DNA from: Psychrobacter glacincola
GTDB taxonomy: Bacteria > Pseudomonadota > Gammaproteobacteria > Pseudomonadales > Moraxellaceae
Assembly: GCA_001411745.2 (NCBI GenBank)
Contig: LIQB01000001.1
Coordinates: forward strand, 62,001 to 126,000
DNA: 64,000 nucleotides
Direction of reading: 5' to 3'
Shown here: piece by piece, positions 8,735-17,627 of the stretch
How the letters are laid out: each line of letters opens with the position of its first letter
Numbering within the stretch: position 1 is the stretch's first letter
Notes under the pieces: generated by a model
What the model was told of the DNA's origin: nothing
The model's database searches: none
The model's input: the letters and a program-made list of their open reading frames with translations, nothing else
Position numbers and translations under genes: made by a program

Positions 8735-10093
8735 ATGACTACAGCGAACGCTTACCCTGTTACCCAAACCATTCGTACCATCGGTATTTTAGGCGGTGGT
8801 CAGCTTGGTATGATGCTTGCCGAAGCAGCGATGCCACTTGGCTACCAATGTGTGTTTTTAGAAGACAGCGCTGACTGCCCTGCTAGCCTATACGGCCGCG
8901 TCTTTCATAGCGATCAATTGGAAGACTTCATCGCCGCAGCAGAGGTTTTCACCTTAGAGTTTGAAAACACACCGACGGCGACAGTTGAACAGCTGACTGA
9001 TCTTTCAAAATCAGGTAGCAAACAAGGCATGTTTCCGCCATTGATTGCGCTTGATATCGCTCAAGACCGCTTGAAAGAAAAGCAGATGTTCAATGCACTT
9101 GAGATCGCCACTGTACCCTTTTTGGCTGTCAACTCTGAAGCGGATTTGCAGCAAGCCTGTCATGAATTAGGACTGCCTATCGTCCTAAAAACCAGCCGTG
9201 GTGGTTATGATGGCAAAGGTCAGTTCGTGATTAGACAAGACAGTGATATCAAGGCGGCATGGCAAGATCTTAAAGATGCAGTTACGGGTAAGGGCTCACT
9301 AACGCCAACGCCTGCACCTTTGATTGCAGAAGGTTTCATTAACTTTAGCCGTGAGCTTTCTATTATCGCCGCACGCGCACAAAATGGTCAGGTTCGTTGC
9401 TACGATTTGGTCGAAAACCATCATCATAATGGTATTTTAGCCAAGACCCAAGCGCCTGCCGTTGGCACCAGTCATTTATTCAAACAAGCAACCGATGCCA
9501 TCACCAAAATCATGAACCATTTAGACTATGTTGGTGTGATGGCACTTGAGCTCTTTGTGACCAAAGATGCGCGTGGTCATGACACGCTACTCGCTAATGA
9601 AATTGCGCCGCGCGTACATAATTCAGGACATTGGAGCATTGAAGGTGCTGTCACTAGCCAATTTGAAAACCACATTCGTGCCGTCGTCAATCTGCCATTA
9701 GGTGATACCGACAACGTGCATCCAGCGATTATGCTCAATATCTTGGGGCAATATCCAGATATCAGCGCCGTACTAAATATCGATGGTGCGCACTATCATA
9801 GCTACCACAAAGCAGAACGCGATGACCGAAAAATTGCGCATATTACCTTGATGCCAAACGACGTTGCCGACTTAGAGCCTGCTTTGGCCAAGCTCGTCGC
9901 TACGCTACCCAATAAAATGGGACTTGAGAAAAAACCATCTGCGATTGATAGCCAGCCAAAAGCGGCAGATAGTCTAACCACTACTGACAATAACAATGAC
10001 AATATTTTAAAGAGTACAGAAATCCATATTGATGACAGCCAAACAACTCAGGCTATCGACGCTAAGGCAAAAACAGAAAAGGTTAAGAAATAA
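8735..10093 (+). CDS. purK: N5-carboxyaminoimidazole ribonucleotide synthase PurK
   Basis: PurK is an ATP-grasp enzyme that carboxylates AIR with ATP and bicarbonate to give N5-CAIR, the substrate of PurE. The N-terminal nucleotide-fold block IGILGGGQLGMML starts near residue 12. The ATP-grasp core includes KTSRGGYDGKGQ (about 150-161), the LALELFV-type strand and NEIAPRVHNSGHW (about 288-300). At 452 residues it is longer than E. coli PurK (about 355). The extra length is mainly a polar, low-complexity C-terminal tail from about residue 393. The stop codon overlaps the next ATG by one base (TAATG), which indicates translational coupling to the YaiI-type gene. Confidence 0.95.
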   Translation: MTTANAYPVTQTIRTIGILGGGQLGMMLAEAAMPLGYQCVFLEDSADCPASLYGRVFHSDQLEDFIAAAEVFTLEFENTPTATVEQLTDLSKSGSKQGMFPPLIALDIAQDRLKEKQMFNALEIATVPFLAVNSEADLQQACHELGLPIVLKTSRGGYDGKGQFVIRQDSDIKAAWQDLKDAVTGKGSLTPTPAPLIAEGFINFSRELSIIAARAQNGQVRCYDLVENHHHNGILAKTQAPAVGTSHLFKQATDAITKIMNHLDYVGVMALELFVTKDARGHDTLLANEIAPRVHNSGHWSIEGAVTSQFENHIRAVVNLPLGDTDNVHPAIMLNILGQYPDISAVLNIDGAHYHSYHKAERDDRKIAHITLMPNDVADLEPALAKLVATLPNKMGLEKKPSAIDSQPKAADSLTTTDNNNDNILKSTEIHIDDSQTTQAIDAKAKTEKVKK

Positions 10094-10542
10094 TGCAGAT
10101 TTGGGTAGATGCCGATTCGGTGCCATTGATTGCCAAAGATTTGATTATCAAAACCGCTGAACGCACACAAACCATGGCAATATTCGTCGCCAATCAGCCC
10201 ATCAGACTGCGTAAGTCACCACTGCTGGTCATGACAGTGGTGCCATCAGGGTTTGATAAAGCCGATGATTATATCGTTGAGAAAATACAGCCAGGGGATC
10301 TGGCTATTACCAGCGACATTCCTTTGGCTAATGACATTTTGGACAAAGGTGGTATGGTCTTGACCTCTCGCGGCATGGTCTATGACAAAAATAATATCAA
10401 GCAAAAGCTCAATATGCGTGATTTTATGGATACCATGCGCGGTACTGGCGTGCTCGAGCTACAAGAAATGAGTGGTCAAAAACCTTATGGCGATCGTGAC
10501 AAAAAAGCCTTTGCTGATGGATTAAACAAGTTGGTACGCTAG
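10093..10542 (+). CDS. YaiI/YqxD family protein (DUF188)
   Basis: A 149-residue cytoplasmic protein of the YaiI/YqxD (DUF188) family, recognised by the N-terminal IWVDADSVP block with acidic residues, the central VPSGFDKADDYIVEKIQPGDL segment and the later DIPLA and SRGMVYD blocks. The family has a PIN-like nuclease fold, but no activity is established. It starts inside the purK stop codon (TAATG overlap) and ends in front of a strong terminator at 10624-10656, so it is the last gene of the purK unit. The length is normal for the family. Confidence 0.93.
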   Translation: MQIWVDADSVPLIAKDLIIKTAERTQTMAIFVANQPIRLRKSPLLVMTVVPSGFDKADDYIVEKIQPGDLAITSDIPLANDILDKGGMVLTSRGMVYDKNNIKQKLNMRDFMDTMRGTGVLELQEMSGQKPYGDRDKKAFADGLNKLVR

Positions 10543-10623
10543 TTTTCACCCGCTTTGTCTTTGGTTTTTTGATCTTATCCACTTTGCAAACTGTATACAC
10601 GCCATAACCAAACACTATGCAAT

Positions 10624-10656
10624 CGGCACGCTTCATAACGAAGTGTGCCGTTTTTT
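10624..10656 (+). terminator. Rho-independent terminator after the YaiI gene
   Basis: An 11-bp stem, CGGCACGCTTC (10624-10634) with GAAGTGTGCCG (10640-10650), has one G-T pair and is followed by six Ts. Confidence 0.9.
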
Positions 10657-10716
10657 CTTGATACGCTATAGTCAGTTTTTACAACAACGATAACGTACAT
10701 AAGAATAGGAATGACA

Positions 10717-11355
10717 ATGAAAATTTTAGTAATTGGGGCAAGTGGTCGAGTGGGAACGGATTTGGTCAAGCAGCTATTAGCGGATAACCATCAAGTTATT
10801 GGCACGACACGCCAAGAAGAAAAATTGTTTACCGATCACAATTATAGCCAGCTAGATTTGGATATCACTGCCGAAAAAGAGGCTATACAAAAGCAAATTG
10901 ATCGAGATATTGACGCTGTCTATTTCGTTGCAGGGTCTGGCGGCAAAGACGTCTTAGAAGTAGATTTACATGGGGCGGTCAAAACCATGCAAGCCGCAGA
11001 GGATAAAGGTATTAAGCGCTATATCATGCTCAGTACCGTCTTTTCATTAGACACCAGTAAATGGGACAATGCTGGAATTGCTGACCTAAAAGAATACTAT
11101 ATCTGCAAGCATTATGCGGATCAGTGGTTAATTAATAACAGTAACCTTGACTATACCATCGTTCAAGCAGGGGCGCTAAAAGAGCGCGAAGCAACTGGTA
11201 CAATCACTGTCAACGATGATAATGCTGGAGAAAATTCAATTGCCGATGTGGCGACTACTCTGGCAGCCGTCTTAAATGCCAATAATACCATCAAGAAAGT
11301 CTTTAGTATGCATAACGGTGAGACTGCGATTGATGAAGCGATTGCAAAATTATAA
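10717..11355 (+). CDS. NAD(P)-binding, SDR-like (NmrA/YwnB-type) protein
   Basis: A 212-residue Rossmann-fold protein with the nucleotide-binding loop VIGASGRVG at residues 5-13. A DAVYFVAGSGGKD segment near residues 68-80 and a later YYICKHYADQWL segment take the place of the usual SDR Tyr/Lys region. It belongs to the atypical SDR group that includes YwnB-like and NmrA-like oxidoreductases. Substrate and reaction are unknown. I chose the ATG at 10717 because AGGA (10707-10710) is then six bases upstream. An ATG at 10711 in the same frame abuts that site directly. It is monocistronic, with a convergent terminator at 11382-11419. Confidence 0.85.
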   Translation: MKILVIGASGRVGTDLVKQLLADNHQVIGTTRQEEKLFTDHNYSQLDLDITAEKEAIQKQIDRDIDAVYFVAGSGGKDVLEVDLHGAVKTMQAAEDKGIKRYIMLSTVFSLDTSKWDNAGIADLKEYYICKHYADQWLINNSNLDYTIVQAGALKEREATGTITVNDDNAGENSIADVATTLAAVLNANNTIKKVFSMHNGETAIDEAIAKL

Positions 11356-11381
11356 GAATCAACTTTACAGCGATTAAAACG

Positions 11382-11419
11382 AAAAAAGCGAGTAAGCCTA
11401 ATGGGTTACTCGCTTTTTT
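11382..11419. terminator. Bidirectional terminator between the SDR-like gene and epmA
   Basis: The stem AAAAAAGCGAGTAA (11382-11395) pairs with TTACTCGCTTTTTT (11406-11419). A-run and T-run flanks let it act on both convergent genes. Confidence 0.9.
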
Positions 11420-11471
11420 CTAATAGGCTTGTCAAATAAGTGGCAACTATATTAAGTCTATCAATAATCGA

Positions 11472-12497
11472 CTAGGCCAAACCGCTTGGAAAAGAAATCA
11501 CATCCTCTAAGCTATTCGCGCCTGTGATTACCATGAGTAATCTATCGATACCAACGGCGATACCGCTACAGGGTATTAAAGCATCAGACGCTGCTAATAA
11601 ATGCTCATCGATTGGCATTTGTGGCAGGTTATGACGCTTACGCAGGTGATTGTCTTGCTCAAACCGTTCTCTTAACGCTTGTCCATCTGCTAGCTCATCA
11701 TAAGCGTTGGCAATCTCAATGCCATTGATATACAGCTCGAAACGTTTAGCGACTGTATTGCCCTCTTTATCAACCGCTGTTTTTGCCAGTGCCGCCGTGG
11801 CAGGTGGATATTCTATAATCAAGGTCGGTAAGTCGTGACCCAAGTTTGGCTCGACCGCATGACTAAACAGCAAATCCAGCCAGCTTTGACGAATATCTGC
11901 TTCGCCATCTTCTGTGTTAGCCAAGTCGCTATTAAAATCAAAACCTGTCAAACCCTTATCTTCTGCTACTGCTTGCAGGGCATCAAGGCTAGCTGTTAGC
12001 GGATGTATGCCGACAAAATCCATAAACGCATCAACATAGCGGTAATGACTCATCACCACTGAATGCCCATAAAGCGCCGCTAATAATTCACCTAATTCAG
12101 CCGCCATATCATCCAGACTATAATTCGGCTGATACCACTCAAGCATGGTAAATTCGATATTATGGCGTACGCCTATTTCGTTATCTCGAAATACGGAGCA
12201 AATTTGATATATAGGCACTTGCCAGCTGGCAAGTAAACGCTTCATGGCAAACTCAGGTGAAGTATGCAGATAATAAGTACAAGGTTTATCTTGATACGTC
12301 ACTTGCGCGGCGACTGATTGTAAGAAAGTATCGGTATTACCAGCCTGCGATAGGAGCGGTGTTTGCACTTCAAGCACTTGATGCGTGGCGAAAAACTGAC
12401 GAACGGTGCTCATCAATTGCGCACGCTGCTGAGCCATTGCCAATGTCATGGTCGGCGCATAGCTGGGTTTTGAAGAAGAGTTACTTGCTTGGGTCAT
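11472..12497 (-). CDS. epmA: Elongation factor P--(R)-beta-lysine ligase EpmA (PoxA/GenX)
   Basis: A class II lysyl-tRNA-synthetase-like protein without an anticodon-binding domain. It attaches (R)-beta-lysine to a conserved lysine of EF-P, which helps ribosomes pass proline stretches. The 341 residues (E. coli 325) show class II motif 2 (YQICSVFRDNEIGVRHNIEF), with HTSPEFAMKRL before it, and motif 3 near the C-terminus (CSGIAVGIDRLLMVI). It lies 72 bp after pdxB on the same strand, so it probably ends the three-gene unit with the AI-2E-type permease and pdxB. Neither efp nor epmB is in this window. Confidence 0.94.
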   Translation of the reverse strand: MTQASNSSSKPSYAPTMTLAMAQQRAQLMSTVRQFFATHQVLEVQTPLLSQAGNTDTFLQSVAAQVTYQDKPCTYYLHTSPEFAMKRLLASWQVPIYQICSVFRDNEIGVRHNIEFTMLEWYQPNYSLDDMAAELGELLAALYGHSVVMSHYRYVDAFMDFVGIHPLTASLDALQAVAEDKGLTGFDFNSDLANTEDGEADIRQSWLDLLFSHAVEPNLGHDLPTLIIEYPPATAALAKTAVDKEGNTVAKRFELYINGIEIANAYDELADGQALRERFEQDNHLRKRHNLPQMPIDEHLLAASDALIPCSGIAVGIDRLLMVITGANSLEDVISFPSGLA

Positions 12498-12569
12498 TAT
12501 TATTTACTGCAATTAAAGGATAAGAATAAGTTCTCAGATGCTACTTTAGGGTTGAAGGCTACCTAACTT

Positions 12570-13730
12570 TTACCACTGCCACTCACGGCGTAAGTGATAA
12601 TCTCGGCGCAACTGATCAAAGTCAGCACCCTTTACTTGACCGTCAGCCAGCTTGCTTCTTAGTGCAGCATCATCGTGCATGATGTCATAAAATTTCTGTA
12701 ATCTGTCTGGATGTGCTTTTAACTCAGACCAGAGATAAGTATTGAGCGGTAGCAACTGATGCATCGACAATACAGGCAAGACTGCTAACTTTTCACAGAG
12801 CGCATCATAAATAATTTGCGTACCACGCAGCTTACCTTCGACCGTATAGCCTGCGATATGCGGAGTAGCGATAGCCAGTTTGGACAATAAGTGCTCAGAA
12901 ATCTCTGGTTCAAACTCAAACACATCGAGCACTACTTGGCGATCTGTGCGTTCAATATCTGCTTCTAAATCACGCGCATTAATGACTTGTCCGCGCGCAC
13001 TGTTAATCAGCAAAGTATGCGCAGGCATCATGGCCAATGTATCTGCATCAATGAGATGCCGTGTAGGATAATTGCCGCCTCTAGGGTGCACATCACCCTT
13101 CTCGTCTGTCAGAGGTACATGCAAACTAACCACATTGCTTTGGCTAAGCACTTGCTCAAGGCTAGCATTATTCGTATTCGAGGTAGGCAGTAGTGGATCA
13201 TAGCCTAGTACTTGCCAGCCTAAATCATTGGCATACTGAGCTAGCGTACTACCAATATTACCAAGTCCGATGATGCCCAATGTTAATGGCTTCGTGGATT
13301 GCTGCCAATAGTGCGGACGCAACGTTAAAATCGCCGTCAATACATACTGCGCAACAGAATGCTTGCTACATCCAGCCGCATTGGCGAAAGTGATATTTCG
13401 CGCCGCCAAATAGTCTTGATCGACATGATCGGTACCGATAGTCGCCGAACCGACAAATTTTACGCTGTTATTATTGGCTAGCAATGCCTCGCCTACTGGC
13501 GTCACCGAGCGTATCAACAGCACATCAGGCTGAACGTCTGCCAGTAATTGCGCATTGATATCGCGTCCAGCGACGGTGATTATATTGACCGTCTGCTCAG
13601 ATACCTGTCCAAGCATCGAAGCATTAAAAAACGCATCCAAGCTTGCGATATTGCTATCGGCTACGATAGTAATGCTGTCAATAGAGTTCGCTCTATTTTG
13701 CATAACGTTTGCAGTATTCTTATTTAACAT
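12570..13730 (-). CDS. pdxB: Erythronate-4-phosphate dehydrogenase PdxB
   Basis: An NAD-dependent D-2-hydroxyacid dehydrogenase family enzyme acting second in DXP-dependent pyridoxal 5'-phosphate synthesis. The 386 residues hold GSATIGTDHVD, the Rossmann motif GIIGLGNIGSTLA (about 150-162), the catalytic Arg in NSARGQVIN, Glu in FEFEPEIS and His in ATPHIAGYTVEGK, plus the C-terminal dimerisation domain typical of PdxB. The start at 13730 is supported by AGAGG nine bases upstream. That site lies in a duplicated 10-bp element (13731-13752) between the permease stop and this ATG. The gap to the permease gene is only 22 bp, so they are co-transcribed. Confidence 0.95.
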   Translation of the reverse strand: MLNKNTANVMQNRANSIDSITIVADSNIASLDAFFNASMLGQVSEQTVNIITVAGRDINAQLLADVQPDVLLIRSVTPVGEALLANNNSVKFVGSATIGTDHVDQDYLAARNITFANAAGCSKHSVAQYVLTAILTLRPHYWQQSTKPLTLGIIGLGNIGSTLAQYANDLGWQVLGYDPLLPTSNTNNASLEQVLSQSNVVSLHVPLTDEKGDVHPRGGNYPTRHLIDADTLAMMPAHTLLINSARGQVINARDLEADIERTDRQVVLDVFEFEPEISEHLLSKLAIATPHIAGYTVEGKLRGTQIIYDALCEKLAVLPVLSMHQLLPLNTYLWSELKAHPDRLQKFYDIMHDDAALRSKLADGQVKGADFDQLRRDYHLRREWQW

Positions 13731-13752
13731 GACTATGTGCCTCTACGTGCCT

Positions 13753-14880
13753 CTACTCTGATTCATTGACTGGTGGCAACGTTTGGTTGTCAGACAACAC
13801 CAAATCCTGCGGGGCAAATATCTCATTTTTATGCTGCGATATCCATTCTCGCCATACCGCCAATCCGATGGCTAGCACCACAGGACCGATAAACAAACCA
13901 ACAAAGCCAAAAGCCGTTAGACCACCTAATACACCAATAAAAATAATAATAAAAGGGATTTTGGTCGCGCCACTAATCACAATAGGACGGATGAGATTGT
14001 CAACCCAGCTGATAACCAAAGTGCCCCATAGTGCCAAGCCAATCCCTTCTACAGTATGACCTTGGCTTAACAACCAAATAGATACACCGCCCCACACAAA
14101 TGGCGTGCCGAACGGAATCAGGGCGATAATAAAGGTTACGATAGTGAGTAAGATAGGACTTGGTGCACCAGCGAAGTAGTAACCCACACCTGCGAGCAGT
14201 GCTTGTGCCAATGCCGTCAAACCAATGCCATAAACCACCGCACGCGTGGTCGTACCCACAGAATCAATATAACCATCGATGCGATTGCCAATGATATTAC
14301 GCAGTGCTTGACGAATTTGGCGCACCAAACTGGTACCATCACGATAAAAGAAAAACAACGTCATCAGCGCCATACCTAACTTGGCAAGACCGCTAAACAC
14401 CACATCAAATGCTACTTTGCCATAATATAAATGTGACTGTACCCAAATACGAAACGCCTCTAACGTCCCTTCTGGGTTTTTATTGATTCTCCACAGCACA
14501 TCTTTCACTTGCTGACCGATGATAGGCATATCTTTAATAGAATCAGGCACATCTAAATAGCCCACTTTTATACGATAAATCAAGTTACTGATTAGGCTCA
14601 AGGCTTCTTGCTGTAGAATAAAAACACCGATAACCAGTGGCACACCTATCATTAAGGAGATACTCACCGTCATAATAGCAGCGCTAAAATTAGGACTCAG
14701 CTTTACTTTTTCGTAAAAAAAGTTATAAATAGGAAAGGTAACATACGCTAAAATCGCCGCCCATAATGCGGGTACAATAAAAAACTGTACCACTTGAAAA
14801 CACAGTACGAACAGCACCACCAACAGAGTAATAGCCAATAGGCGCTGAATAATAAATTCTTTTGTCCAATTTTCAATCAT
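13753..14880 (-). CDS. AI-2E family transporter (YdiK/PerM-type permease)
   Basis: An integral membrane protein of about 375 residues with the family layout: a pair of hydrophobic helices at residues about 12-60, another near 65-85, a long soluble segment, and a C-terminal block of helices (GVGYYFAGAPSPILLTIV, ALIPFGTPFVWGG, IIIFIGVLGGLTAFGFVGLFIGP). The GG..AFG...GLFIGP stretch is typical of AI-2E exporter/UPF0118 proteins. Substrates vary and cannot be assigned here. I chose the ATG at 14880. An upstream TTG at 14907 would add nine residues. It is the first gene of a unit with pdxB and epmA. Confidence 0.88.
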   Translation of the reverse strand: MIENWTKEFIIQRLLAITLLVVLFVLCFQVVQFFIVPALWAAILAYVTFPIYNFFYEKVKLSPNFSAAIMTVSISLMIGVPLVIGVFILQQEALSLISNLIYRIKVGYLDVPDSIKDMPIIGQQVKDVLWRINKNPEGTLEAFRIWVQSHLYYGKVAFDVVFSGLAKLGMALMTLFFFYRDGTSLVRQIRQALRNIIGNRIDGYIDSVGTTTRAVVYGIGLTALAQALLAGVGYYFAGAPSPILLTIVTFIIALIPFGTPFVWGGVSIWLLSQGHTVEGIGLALWGTLVISWVDNLIRPIVISGATKIPFIIIFIGVLGGLTAFGFVGLFIGPVVLAIGLAVWREWISQHKNEIFAPQDLVLSDNQTLPPVNESE

Positions 14881-15687
14881 AGAGTATAAACCAAGAGCAG
14901 ACAGCAAAGATCTATCGCGACCTTGCTGGCAAGTTTATAAATGTGTGATGAATATCAACTCACAGACGGTGCCCATAAAAAGACCCTGTCCATTAGCGGT
15001 ATTCATTAGCGAGGGGTGTAAACAATCCGTACCAGTAAACCTGCTTTGAGAGCATCAAATCGTAGCATACCGTAACATACTTACGGACGATAGTTTTGAC
15101 TAACGCAAGATAAATATCAAGCGATTATCACGGCTTATTATGCCGCAAAATATGATAATGATATAACGATATGTTGTAATCTTTACTTACAACTTTCTCT
15201 GTATAAGCTTACTAGATGATGACATTAATAGATAGAAGTTGACACATAGATTTAACATGTAAAAACAATGCACTAAAAGGATATTTTACATTCATACTGT
15301 AAACTGACCTATTGAAAGGTAATTCACTGGCGCGTTCTATTTGCAACGATAATTGATGCTATACTAAAGCAATTATTTTAAGCTTTTTAATAGCATTAAA
15401 TTCGTTTGTTCTTATTTATTTGGATCATTCTACATATATAACATTTTTCAGACGATGCGCTACAGCCCTCTTTTAGCGTCCTTCTATAGACTATCATAAG
15501 ATCAAACCTGTAGAGGGGCGTTAAAACGTTGGATGCTGTGCGTAAGCAAGCTCATCATATCCGTTCACTATTAGAATTCGATATGACAGAGTGCTATTTT
15601 GAGTGAATTTCGGACTTACTTTGATTTTATTTTAAATCAACAACGACCCAACAAATTTTAAACCATATATCGATAGGAACAATAACA
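14881..15687. other. 800-bp divergent gene-free stretch before nadE
   Basis: I find no ORF with coding character, no tRNA and no clear riboswitch. The region is AT-rich and must carry promoters for both divergent units. A possible extended -10 element (TGCTATACT) on the plus strand lies near 15356-15364. A small inverted repeat (CGGC...GCCG) lies near 15131-15146. It is longer than most gaps here, so an unrecognised small RNA or a decayed gene cannot be excluded. Confidence 0.4.
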
Positions 15688-17379
15688 ATGTCAAAAGACA
15701 ATGATAATCCCAATATAACTCCCTCAACTGAGGCCAGTAAGACCAATAAAACCCAAGAAACTGTTACTTTTGCATTGGCTCAGTCGCATTTTTTGGTTGG
15801 TGATATCACTGCCAATGCTGAAAAAATGCGTGCACTCGCATTGCAAGCTCGCGAGCAAGGTGCGGATGTCATTATTTTCCCAGAACTTGCTTTATTAGGT
15901 TACCCACCGCAAGATTTATTACTACGCCCAAGTTTATCTGGTCGCATCAAAAGCGCCTTGTCTACTTTAAGTGATATCGATGACATCGTGATGATTGTCG
16001 GTTATCCACATGTCGACCATCATGGTACTTTCAACTCTGCTGCTATCTTGCATAATGGTCATCAAAAAGGCTTTTATCATAAGCAAATCTTGCCAAATTA
16101 TGGCGTATTTGATGAGCGTCGTTATTTTGATAAAGGTCGCAACCAAGTTTTATTTGACTATAAAGGCATCACAATCGGTCTGCTCATCTGTGAAGACTTG
16201 TGGGAAAAAGGCCCTATTGCCGAGCTCAAAAAGCAAGGTGCTGATCTGATTATTAGCTTGAACGCCTCACCTTTTGAGATCGAAAAACAAGACAATCGTA
16301 AAACGATGCTGGCTAAGCGTAGCCGTGAGAATAATTTGCCTATCGTCTATGTCAACGCCGTTGGCGGTCAAGACGACTTGGTATTTGACGGTGGTTCTAT
16401 GGCGGTGCAAGCTGATGGTAGCGTTGCCCACGAAGCATCACGTTTTATGAATCAGTTACTTCTTGCCACTTTAGACGTCAAAACTGCCAAGTTTAATAGT
16501 CAAACTAAAGCGCCATTAACACTGAGCCGTGAGTCAGAGATGTATCAAGCACTGGTCGTTGGCCTGCGTGATTATGTCAACCATTCAGGATTCACTGGTA
16601 TTATCCTTGGGCTATCAGGTGGTATTGATTCTGCCTTAACGCTATGTATCGCTGTTGATGCTTTGGGTGCTGACAAGGTATATGCGGTAATGATGCCTTA
16701 TGAATATACTTCTCAGATTAGTCTAGAAGATGCTCAAGCACAGGCTCGCCGCTTAAATGTTTCTTATACGGTTTGTCCTATTTTTGATGCGGTTGAAGGC
16801 ATCCGTCATACCTTAGCGCCACTATTTAACAAATCGCCAGCAGACACCACTGAAGAAAATATCCAAGCGCGTGCGCGCGGTGTGGTACTGATGGCGCTGT
16901 CCAATAAGTTTGGGCACTTGGTCATCACCACTGGTAATAAGTCTGAGTTAGCAGTCGGCTATTCAACATTATATGGTGATATGGCAGGCGGCTTTGATGT
17001 GTTAAAAGACGTTTATAAGTCACAGGTTTATAAATTGGCCAGTTATCGCAACCGCTTGGAAGACACCCCAGTCATCCCTGAGCGTGTCATCACTCGCCCG
17101 CCATCTGCTGAGTTACGCCCAGACCAAAAAGACCAAGACAGCTTGCCTGACTATGATGTATTAGATGGCATCTTAATGTCATACATCGATGAAGACATGG
17201 GCTATCAAGACATCATTAATAAAGGGTTTGACGCTGAACTGGTCGCAAAAGTCATCCAGATGGTAGACAATAGCGAATATAAGCGTTTACAAGCGCCAAT
17301 CGGTACCAAAATTAGCCATAAAGCCTTTGGACGTGAACGCCGTTATCCATTAGTGAATAAATGGTCAGTAAAAGGCTAA
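15688..17379 (+). CDS. nadE: Glutamine-dependent NAD+ synthetase NadE
   Basis: The final step of NAD synthesis: amidation of deamido-NAD with ammonia taken from glutamine. The 563-residue fusion has an N-terminal nitrilase-type glutaminase (residues about 28-270) with catalytic Glu in FPELALLGYPPQDLL, Lys in FYHKQILPNYGVFDERR and Cys in LLICEDLWE. A C-terminal synthetase domain follows, with the PP-loop GLSGGIDSALT (about 310-320) and TTGNKSELAVGYSTLYGDMAGG. The first 27 residues are a polar Asn/Thr-rich extension. GATAGGAACAATAACA precedes the ATG. It is monocistronic, with a terminator at 17479-17503. Confidence 0.96.
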   Translation: MSKDNDNPNITPSTEASKTNKTQETVTFALAQSHFLVGDITANAEKMRALALQAREQGADVIIFPELALLGYPPQDLLLRPSLSGRIKSALSTLSDIDDIVMIVGYPHVDHHGTFNSAAILHNGHQKGFYHKQILPNYGVFDERRYFDKGRNQVLFDYKGITIGLLICEDLWEKGPIAELKKQGADLIISLNASPFEIEKQDNRKTMLAKRSRENNLPIVYVNAVGGQDDLVFDGGSMAVQADGSVAHEASRFMNQLLLATLDVKTAKFNSQTKAPLTLSRESEMYQALVVGLRDYVNHSGFTGIILGLSGGIDSALTLCIAVDALGADKVYAVMMPYEYTSQISLEDAQAQARRLNVSYTVCPIFDAVEGIRHTLAPLFNKSPADTTEENIQARARGVVLMALSNKFGHLVITTGNKSELAVGYSTLYGDMAGGFDVLKDVYKSQVYKLASYRNRLEDTPVIPERVITRPPSAELRPDQKDQDSLPDYDVLDGILMSYIDEDMGYQDIINKGFDAELVAKVIQMVDNSEYKRLQAPIGTKISHKAFGRERRYPLVNKWSVKG

Positions 17380-17385
17380 ATTAGA

Positions 17386-17441
17386 TTAGCCATTGTTGCT
17401 TGCCCTACTTTTATTATGTAGAACGCGAGCAACATGGCTAA
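17386..17441. other. Long imperfect inverted repeat after nadE
   Basis: The arms at 17386-17403 (TTAGCCATTGTTGCTTGC) and 17425-17441 (GCGAGCAACATGGCTAA) pair with one bulge and one wobble around a 21-base loop. There is no T-run, and a normal terminator follows at 17479. It may stabilise the nadE 3' end. Confidence 0.5.
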
Positions 17442-17478
17442 TTTAATACTTTTATAAAAAATCAAGTTTCTTATGATT

Positions 17479-17503
17479 AGCTGGGTGCTTGCCCAGCTTT
17501 TTT
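17479..17503 (+). terminator. Rho-independent terminator of nadE
   Basis: The stem AGCTGGG (17479-17485) with CCCAGCT (17492-17498) is followed by TTTTT. Confidence 0.85.
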
Positions 17504-17627
17504 AGTTTCTATAAACCGATTTTTAATGCCAAGCTGTTATAAACAACACTTTCTTTTTTGTACTTCTAACCCATTCATTCTTTAACTTCAATTATTTTAA
17601 TCCCTATATTTTTTTACCGAGTATGTC

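Noticed and set aside
15239..15265. TTGACA...TAAAAA as a sigma-70 promoter before nadE
   Set aside because: Spacing is only 15 bases and the -10 match is poor, so I could not support it as a site.
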